From: Corinectria fuckeliana
Taxonomy: Eukaryota > Ascomycota > Sordariomycetes > Hypocreales > Nectriaceae
DNA: 64,000 nucleotides
Assembly: GCA_019137255.1 (NCBI GenBank)
Contig: WPDH01000109.1
Coordinates: 248,001-312,000, forward strand
Reading direction: 5' to 3'
Positions within the stretch are counted from its first letter, which is position 1; each line of letters opens with the position of its first letter. A program made the translations under genes and the position numbers. This document shows positions 57,371 to 64,000 of this stretch, one piece after another. The notes under the pieces are model-generated. The model had not been told where the DNA came from. It saw only the letters and a program-made list of their open reading frames with translations, and did no database searches.

Positions 57371-58471
57371 ATGCACAACACCATGCCGGAATCAATTCCT
57401 ACCCACAGTAAACCGCAGTACAGCTTCCTAGACGACTACAGCGAGGGCGCCCACCCCCTCCTGCTCAAGGCCATCTTCACCAGCAACTACTCGCAGGAAG
57501 CAGGATACGGGGGCGACGCATACTGCGCCCTGGCTCGACAGCGAATCCGACGCCACCTCGGCCGCGACGACGTGGGCGTCTTCTTCGTCCCCAGCGGAAC
57601 CTCGGCCAACGCCGTCTCCATCGCCGCCTGTCTGCGTCCGCACGAGGCCGTCATCGCCGCGAGCTCCGGCCACATCGTGACCCGGGAGACGGGCGCTGTG
57701 GAGGCGTCCGGGCACAAGATCATCAACGCCGCGCCGCGCAACGGGAAGCTCACGCCCGAGATCATCTCTGGAGCCCTGGACGACAACTGGCATTTCCCGC
57801 ACATGGCGAAGCCGCGCATGGTGTACGTCTCCAACGCCACCGAGGTTGGCACCGTGTACACGAAGCAGGAGTTGCGGGCGATTAAGGACCTGTGCGAGCT
57901 GAAGAATCTCCTGCTGTTCCTCGACGGGGCTCGCATTGGTGCGGCACTGGCTTCCAAGGCGAGCACCGTGTCGCTGCCGGACATATTGGAGCTGACTGAT
58001 ATCTTCTGGATCGGAGGGACAAAGAACGGGGCGCTCCTAGGGGAGGCAGTCGTTGTCAAGGACCCAGGGTTAGCAAGCGAGTTTGAGTTCTTCGTCAAGC
58101 AGCACGGATCACTCCTGGCCAAGAGCAGGATGATGGGTGCACAATTCGCCGAGCTGTTCCGCGAGAATCTCTACTTTGAGCTTGCACTCAGGGCGAATAA
58201 CGCAGCGGAGAAGCTTTCATCTGGCATCACAGAGTCCGGGTTCTCCGTCTATGTTGCCACAGAGACCAACCAGGTATTTGCGGTGCTGCCTCTGACTCTG
58301 ATCAACAAGCTGCAAGAGAAGTTCATCTTTTACGTCTGGGAGAAACATGGAGATGGCCACGCCGTGGTCAGGCTTCTCACGACTTGGGCAACGCATGAAG
58401 CGAAGATTGACGAGTTTATTGGGGTCGTGCGCCGTTGGGGAAAGTCAAGCAACATTCGGGCGTTGCTTTGA
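57371..58471 (+). CDS. PLP-dependent threonine aldolase (beta-eliminating lyase family)
   Basis: Cleaves L-threonine or L-allo-threonine to glycine and acetaldehyde, or is a close fold relative. Intronless, 366 residues. Motifs are GGDAYCALARQRIRRHLG, FFVPSGTSANAVSIAA (phosphate-binding loop), SSGHIVTRETGA (His stacking on PLP), LLLFLDGARIGAAL (Asp185 and Arg188), and IFWIGGTKNGAL with the Schiff-base Lys at about 218. The family catalytic set is complete. The first ATG is 57371, and one four codons later (57383) is equally possible. It is cytosolic, with no targeting signal. The high GC third positions and absence of introns are unlike the intron-rich neighbours, a weak hint of separate ancestry. 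Confidence 0.92.
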   Translation: MHNTMPESIPTHSKPQYSFLDDYSEGAHPLLLKAIFTSNYSQEAGYGGDAYCALARQRIRRHLGRDDVGVFFVPSGTSANAVSIAACLRPHEAVIAASSGHIVTRETGAVEASGHKIINAAPRNGKLTPEIISGALDDNWHFPHMAKPRMVYVSNATEVGTVYTKQELRAIKDLCELKNLLLFLDGARIGAALASKASTVSLPDILELTDIFWIGGTKNGALLGEAVVVKDPGLASEFEFFVKQHGSLLAKSRMMGAQFAELFRENLYFELALRANNAAEKLSSGITESGFSVYVATETNQVFAVLPLTLINKLQEKFIFYVWEKHGDGHAVVRLLTTWATHEAKIDEFIGVVRRWGKSSNIRALL

Positions 58472-59034
58472 GGAAAGACGGGGGAGGCGAAGTGGCGATA
58501 AAGGCTGTTGGCTGTTAGACTGGGACGTGGCCGCCGGGGAACATTTTGTACTTGGACAACGGATTAGCAAGCTAGGAGAATAATAGATGGTCACCTAATT
58601 CTTGGGACAGTTGTTATTACAAGGTTCATTACTAGGTAACCTTGGCAATGAGCTCAGCACCAGCTGCGGTGTTGGGAGGCGGGACCTTCCATCACTTAGG
58701 AGGCCAGCCAAAAAAAGAAACTTGAAAGATGAAGATAAATCCCGCCATTACAAGTCAACCTATCCCGTATATTTCACTCCCATTAGCTATGGCCACTCGA
58801 CCTCCTTCATATACTTGCATACGCCCCCTTCGTAGATGCAACAAGTTTTCCGTACCAAACTCCATATCAAGGAGACGTCCAAGTAGAAAAGAACTGATTA
58901 CCGCGACGCACCATGAGGCGGGAATCCGACTCTCAGTACTTACCAGTATGGTGTCTGCTTATTAGCTAGCTAGCTAGCTCTCTTCTTCAACCCCCGAGCC
59001 ACTGCATACGTTGCTTGCACAGGTGGCAACATGC
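58472..59034. other. convergent 3' spacer
   Basis: 3' flanks of the aldolase and methyltransferase. Contains (AGCT)4 at 58964-58979. No gene. Confidence 0.5.
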
Positions 59035-60769
59035 CTACAACTTCAAAGACGGGTAGACAGTCTTGATCTTGCTCGCTGCCAGCGCCCCCGAGAGACCAAA
59101 CTGCGAGGAAATGCCATCGACGCGGCGGGTCGAGTTTAGGTTCTTGACTACCACAATCTGGAAGCAGGCGGCCGAGCCTTGGCGGGAGGCAATGGTGGAA
59201 TAGGCGAGGAAGAGCTCCCATGTCTGGACAGGGTTAGCTACGAAGGAACGATGTGATGGTGCAAAAGTCTTACCCTGAACCATCGGTTTCCGTACTTGGC
59301 GTTGATCTTGTCCGCGTTGCCGAGCCAGTTACGGTACCATCTCCACAGCGTGCCGGAGTAGTGTACGCCGACCGTGTCAACGCTGGTGAGCAAATCGTCA
59401 GCTAGTCCTTGGCTCCCACTGGCATGGTAGTTCCTACCTCTTGACCTCGAAGCCGGCGCTCTCGAGGCAGCTCACGTAGTAGCCCAGCGGCGTGGACGCG
59501 TCGGCTCCAGGGAAAATGTACCGGTTGAGGAACAGGCCCCAGATAAAGTCCTCGTACTGCCAGGCCTTTCGCAGACCCGACAGTTGGACGTACATGGACC
59601 CGTCGTCCTCGAGCATCTCGTAGCACTGGCGGAAGAAGGTCGTCAGCCGGCGCACGCCCACGTGCTCGGCCATCTCCAGCTGCGTGATCTTGTCGAACTT
59701 GTTGGTCTCGGGGATGTCGCGGTAGTCGCTGCAGAGGATGCGGCTCTGCTCCGAGGGCACGCCGGCGCCGCGGAGGGCGTCGTTGCCCCATTCGGTCTGA
59801 TGCCGCGCGAGGGTCACGCCTGTGACGCGGGCGCCGTAGTTGACGCTGGCGTACTTGGCCAGCGTGCCCCAGCCGCAGCCAATGTCCAGCAGCGTCTCGC
59901 CCTGCTGCAGGCCGAGCTTCTCGCAGACGACGGCCATCTTGTTGTCTTGCATCTCTTCCAGAGTCTCTTCGCGGGACGGGTCCGAGATGATGCCGGACGT
60001 GTAGATCATGCGCGGGCCGAGGAACCATGCGTAGTGGTCGTTGCCGCGGTCGTAGTTGGGCCGCACTTGGTCCTCGTCCTGGGATCGGTTGTGCAGGATG
60101 ACGTCGGGCGCAAAGTTGAACAGGATGTATCGAAAGAGGTCGAGGGTGAAGTTGAACGTGGCCCATTCGTGGCGGTACTCCAAGACCTCGAGACAATCGC
60201 CATTCAAGTCGACGTCTCCGTTAAAGTACAGCTCGAAGAAGCTCTGCATGGGGATCTTGTGCCGTCCGTTCCATCGTGCCTGGTCAGAAGGCTTCTTGAA
60301 GGTCAGGTAGTACTCGATGGGGCGGCCTGGCAGCTCCACCTTGTCGTTGAGGCGTGGGCTGACGGTGGACATGAAGGACCAGATGGCCATCAGCACGGGG
60401 AAGGTGGTGAAGACGGCGAGGAAGATGGTCAGTTTCAGGCCGCCGCCAAACTGCCAAGAAGCCCACGTCGGCGTTCCGATGAGGGCGGCGGCGAGGACGA
60501 GGTTCGACCATTGTTCGTAGCCGGGGCCGTCGGCGGGCAGAGGAGCGTTCTTGATGGCGGGTGACTGGGGCCGCTGTTAGCAATCAATGGCCAATTGTGT
60601 ATCCGTCTGGACCATTCGAGGGGGGGGGGGGGGAGAGGCTTGCATTGGTGAGCTCGACTCCGCAGCTCTTGCCGGTCGCGAGAGTCTCTGGAGCCGGCGG
60701 CGGGGTCTGGATGAAGTCGATGTCGGCTGTGAGGTGAGCGTTCCCGTTTCCGTTGATGGTGGACGCCAT
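59035..60769 (-). CDS. sphingolipid C9-methyltransferase (CFA-synthase fold)
   Basis: Adds the C9 methyl branch to the sphingoid base of fungal glucosylceramides using S-adenosylmethionine, at the ER. Four exons (60769-60644, 60564-59438, 59382-59274, 59223-59035) give 516 residues, as expected. The N-terminal region has TNSPAIKNAPLPADGPG and two membrane segments (NLVLAALIGTPTWAS; LTIFLAVFTTFPVLMAIW). The CFA-type domain follows with YDRGNDHYAWFLGPRMIYTSG, SAM motif LLDIGCGWG, and EMAEHVGVRR, ending SSQFGLSGALAASK. The first intron starts with GC (GCAAGC), not GT, and contains 14 consecutive G on the plus strand; it is needed to join TN to SPAIKNAPL. Family and exon order are clear. Confidence 0.93.
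60620..60633 (+). repeat. G14 homopolymer in first intron of C9-methyltransferase
   Basis: Fourteen G on the plus strand (C in the transcript), in the polypyrimidine part of a GC-AG intron. Confidence 0.9.
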
Positions 60770-60820
60770 GGCTGCTGGCTGGCTGGCTTGGTGGGCTTCA
60801 GGCCAAGCTGCGATGCTTCA

Positions 60821-60848
60821 CGACGACGACGACGACGACGACGACGAC
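60821..60848 (+). repeat. CGA trinucleotide repeat upstream of C9-methyltransferase
   Basis: About nine CGA units, located 52-79 bp upstream of the ATG at 60769, in the probable 5' leader. Confidence 0.9.
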
Positions 60849-60999
60849 AGCAACAGAAAAGGCTGTGCTGGGCTCGTTTTCTAGGAGATGGAGGTGCCGG
60901 GTTTGGAGAGAAGGGACAAGCGGTCAAAGAACAAAGAACAAACCTGAACTTGTGCTGCAGCCTCCGTGGCGGGCAAAAGCACCTGAGAGCTGCAGCCTG

Positions 61000-61034
61000 C
61001 GTCCCGTCCCGTCTCGTCTCGTCTCGCCTCGCCT
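61000..61034 (+). repeat. CGTCC/CGTCT/CGCCT pentamer repeat
   Basis: Seven pentamers CGTCC, CGTCC, CGTCT, CGTCT, CGTCT, CGCCT, CGCCT in the upstream region of the methyltransferase gene. Confidence 0.85.
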
Positions 61035-62110
61035 CTGTGCCAGCGGGGCTGCTTGGCTTGCCGGGGTGGGCGAGGTGTGACAGTTGTCACTGCGCCATCG
61101 GGATGACGGACAACACTGACTTGCAGGTACAACTACGTGTGGCCTTTGAGATTGGCACCGCCTAATAGCAATTAGGGCGAGAGCAGGGCTGTCTTATTTC
61201 CAATCCCCGTACGTTGGTGGCTGGTTGTTAGCCGACCATGAGGCCACCCCCCCGATGGCCAGCGCCATGCGAATGGGGGCACGGCACGTCGACCCAGTAA
61301 AGCCGCTGGGGGTTTCTTAGGGGGGCAAAGTCGACAGGTTGAAAGTGGCAGGGATGCGAGATTTGATTTGGGGCGTTGTGCGATGGCTGACTTGGAAATT
61401 GGCACCCAGCTCACCCAAGGGAGGATTCGCATTCAAGTCAAGTCAAGCATTTGACTGATGTCTATAAAACGCTGCAACTCTCCTTCATAGAGCAAGCTAG
61501 AACATGTTCCATCTCGACATCAACAGACCTGTGAGCCGTTGCTGCCCAGTGCCAGAACAGCCCGGACTCTTCGGAGCCTCATCGTCATCGCCAAGTATCC
61601 TTGGATTCACACGTACCGTAATTTTGATGCCTAACCAGGTTCCACCTCCTCTGGTGACGTGTGTGCTATGTCATGATCTCGCATCACCGTATTCCGTACC
61701 GGGCTTGCATTCACGACAAGTTGCAAATCTCAATCCGCCAAAGCTACCGTAGGCTAGGCTAGGGTTTTATATCCTCCATCCCCCGTCCTCTATCCTCCGT
61801 GTCGTAAGTCTATGCATTCGTACCTGGTTCAAGACGTAAGCTGTTTCACGGCCCCACGGACCGGTGCTAGTGCCCGTTTGTTCCGCAGATCTGCAGGTAT
61901 CGAATTAATTCATCTCGCTTTGGAGGATGACGTATGCCTCAGCTTCACGAAGCGTGCATGCTCCTCGAATCTCACATGTCAATTCTAGAAGCTGTCAAAC
62001 GAATTCAACTCCTTTGACTTCCGTTGTGCAGGGGTCACGCGAGCAGGCACAAAGGAAATGGAGACTATATGAAGACCTTACATAAAGTAGAACAACGAGG
62101 CTAGGTATAT

Positions 62111-62932
62111 TCAAGAACAGTGGACAGCGCCATCGTCGTGAGTTTGGCATTTCTAGATTCCCATGTGAGTTCACCATTTGGCCAGCCATTCTTACAACCA
62201 CATTTTGTCAAAACTCACCTTGGCGGCTTCCGTGGTCGAGGTGGCCTTGTCGCTGCCAGTCTCCGTAGCCTTCGCAATCTCGCCCGTCCAGTCAACGCCC
62301 AGAGCAGCGATGTCGTAGGCGGAGACGTCAATGGCAAAATAATACAGCGTGTCGCTGTCGACTGGGCTCTTGGAAGGGTCCGTCTCAGCCAGCTCAGGGC
62401 AGACGACGGTCTCGGCAGTCGCGTTGTCGCCTCGCCAGTGGCCAGCCCAGGCTGAGACGTCCGCTGGGCTAGCATCTTCGTTTGCTTTAACTCCCCAGAT
62501 CAAAGGTCAGTTTACCATTCTGCGTAGCGCAGTTGCGGTCGGGTCGTCGCATCGGAAGAGCACGCCCGTCTTGTCGGCGTTGTCGATGCCGTCGTAACAG
62601 CCAATGGGCACCGAAGTCGACCCGTTGCCAAATTACTTCTGTGTAAACTGGGACATATTGCCCCGTCGCAGGAGATGGTCGTTGGCGTGCTGTGCGAGCT
62701 GGACAGCCTCGTCCAGGCCGTTGATGAGCTGGCGGTGCAGAGTCGCGTCGCAGGACTAGTGGACGGTGTAGCTCTTGCTCCAGCCGTCGGCCAAGTCTTA
62801 GACTCTGGCCGTGTCCGAGGACTTGGAGGCCGTTTAGGTCGCGCGTGCGGTCTCTGCCCTCACGTTAATGGGGGAGGCGAGTGTGCCACTAGCAAGCAGG
62901 AGAGCCATGGTCAAGGACTTGAACATCATCAT
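62111..62932 (-). pseudogene. Zps1/Pra1/Asp f 2-family secreted-protein pseudogene lacking the HRxxH segment
   Basis: The relic starts at the ATG at 62932 with an intact signal peptide (MMMFKSLTMALLLASGTLAS). Pieces in shifting frames then follow the family: TLHRQLINGLDEAVQLAQHAND, LRRGNMSQFTQK then FGNGSTSVPIGCYDGIDNAD, KTGVLFRCDDP, WAGHWRGDNATAETVVCPELA, then directly SPVDSDTLYYFAIDVSAYDIA. After an intron (GTGAGT donor at about 62222) the last exon ends KKCQTHDDGAVHCS at 62111. The central part that should carry the zinc-binding HRxxH is missing between VVCPELAET and SPVDSD, and stops occur at three points. The family are secreted zinc-binding proteins. This copy cannot make one. Confidence 0.68.
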
Positions 62933-64000
62933 CTTGGAGCTTGTCGCGGCTGGTTGGAGCGGGTTGAAGTGGTGGAAGTTGATGAGGCTGTGTGAGGCTT
63001 CTTGGAACGATGAGATGCTCATGCAAAGGACTTTTGGGAGTGTTATACCTACACTGTCATTCTTCATAACCTCATGCCGGCGACCGTACCAAGGCAGCGG
63101 CTGTAAGGATACGGCTGCAAACACTGCATAGCCTGCATGAGCACAATTGATTAGCAGCTATGCTAACATCTCGACTGTAAGTACACCAACTATTGGCCCT
63201 TGCCTTTCCCTCAGATGGCCTGTTCTAGTCAACTCGGTTGGGGTTGGTTGCTGAGTTGTAGAGGCCTCGACTTCAAGCGGAAAGCCGGTAACTCGATGGT
63301 TCGTTCCGAGCGGCCTCTCCAAACGATTTGACAAATGAAGACGCATGAAATTCTACAGCCAAGTCTTTTTGAACGTCATTAGTTGACGTGTTTGTCAATG
63401 TCTATGTCAAAGGATGCGCTATCTGGGTTCCCGGTTCCACACCACCGAGGCCATCAGGATGCTCTCAGCCTAGCATGTCTCCTCCAAAGCTCACCCAGAT
63501 CTCCACCCTGATGCGGAAATGCAGGCCATTTCAAGTTCAAGAATATGCTTAATTAATGACTTTACATGCAAGGTGGGAGGGGTAGACGAGAAGCCCACCA
63601 TTGACGGTGGACGGACTGTATGCAAGCCCCCACTCGATAGCTGGCTATGAGCTATTGGCTTGGCCTCACCTTGTCAGTCTTCCTACAGAATCACATGCCT
63701 CGGAGCTGTTTCTCGCTGGCCTCCACCTGGCGGGGCCAGTGACAATGGTTCTCTCAGTCCAGGTCATCTTGAGGTATTTACTAGCCAGGTTCTTCACCAC
63801 CCTCGTAATAGTAGGCGCGTCAACCTCCTGTTTCACCAACTCATGGTCGTGCTAGATGACAGATTCTCGCCTGCCTTACAGTAATTGTAGGACCTTGCAA
63901 TCATTTAGTACCTCTCCGAGTGTACACTTATTAATACCACTGTAGAACATTAGAACGGTATGGTTCACCACACTGTGGGAGATCATCCCTTCGTGGCATT
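62933..64000. other. gene-free right edge
   Basis: Promoter side of the relic, then unassigned DNA to the window end. No gene, tRNA or repeat was recognised. Confidence 0.5.

Larger units (their letters stand above)
60770..62110. other. upstream region of C9-methyltransferase, gene-free
   Basis: No gene recognised. Holds the methyltransferase promoter and simple repeats listed separately. Confidence 0.5.

Noticed and set aside
58964..58979. AGCT repeat as a terminator or recombination site
   Set aside because: A four-copy simple repeat in a convergent spacer; no further structure.
59584..60564. 326-codon open frame on the plus strand
   Set aside because: Antisense shadow of the sphingolipid C9-methyltransferase exon 2.

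Overview
The window is nuclear DNA from a filamentous ascomycete (Pezizomycotina), most likely a plant-associated mould. Genes are broken by 45-80 bp introns with GTAAGT/GTGAGT-type donors and CTAAC-like branch sites. The protein families are typical of such fungi: SAT4/PTH11-type rhodopsin-domain membrane proteins, a bZIP-DUF3425 regulator, a sphingolipid C9-methyltransferase, a berberine-bridge-type oxidase, pectinesterase and pectate lyase. The species cannot be named from the sequence. I rebuilt 18 intact-looking genes plus one truncated transposon gene. For nearly all of them the exon lengths close in phase from start to stop.

Layout. 1-4.5 kb: no recognisable gene. 4.5-9.2 kb: a cytochrome P450 (-) divergent from a rhodopsin-domain membrane protein (+). 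9.4-10.4 kb: a 976-bp MULE-like DNA transposon with terminal inverted repeats, an 8-bp target duplication and a residual FAR1-type DNA-binding ORF. 11.6-12.2 kb: an unidentified coding relic. 13-17 kb: pectinesterase, an aldo/keto reductase pseudogene and a secreted SGNH esterase. 17.8-22.6 kb: an amidase and an ammonium transporter, transcribed divergently from a 1.1-kb region with GATA-type motifs. 23.5-25.3 kb: a frameshifted secreted-protein relic and pectate lyase. 27.5-28.6 kb: an RTA1-type pseudogene carrying an AT-rich insertion. 28.9-32.3 kb: a mannosyltransferase and a HAD hydrolase. 32.9-34.3 kb: paraoxonase-like and maltose-O-acetyltransferase-like pseudogenes. 34.9-39.4 kb: a Uma2-like hypothetical protein, a small viroplasmin/RNase-H-N domain protein and a flavin oxidase. 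41.5-42.7 kb: a decayed membrane-protein gene. 42.9-50.4 kb: GMC oxidoreductase, a second rhodopsin-domain protein and an NCS1 nucleobase permease. 53.6-60.8 kb: conserved metabolic genes (pyrroline-5-carboxylate reductase, bZIP regulator, threonine aldolase, sphingolipid C9-methyltransferase). 62.1-62.9 kb: a Zps1/Pra1/Asp f 2-family pseudogene that has lost its HRxxH segment.

How the genes fit together. The left half looks like a nutrient-scavenging neighbourhood. Pectinesterase and pectate lyase act successively on pectin. Amidase releases ammonia next to a high-affinity-type ammonium transporter. The right end is ordinary primary metabolism. Across the window there are at least seven gene relics among intact genes, so it reads as an accessory region losing genes piecemeal, mostly by stops, frameshifts and deletions and in two places with mobile DNA. 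I see no CRISPR array, tRNA, rRNA or complete secondary-metabolite cluster. The best candidates for novelty are the deletion-derivative MULE, the amidase/ammonium transporter pair, the two GC-AG introns and the cluster of decaying genes.
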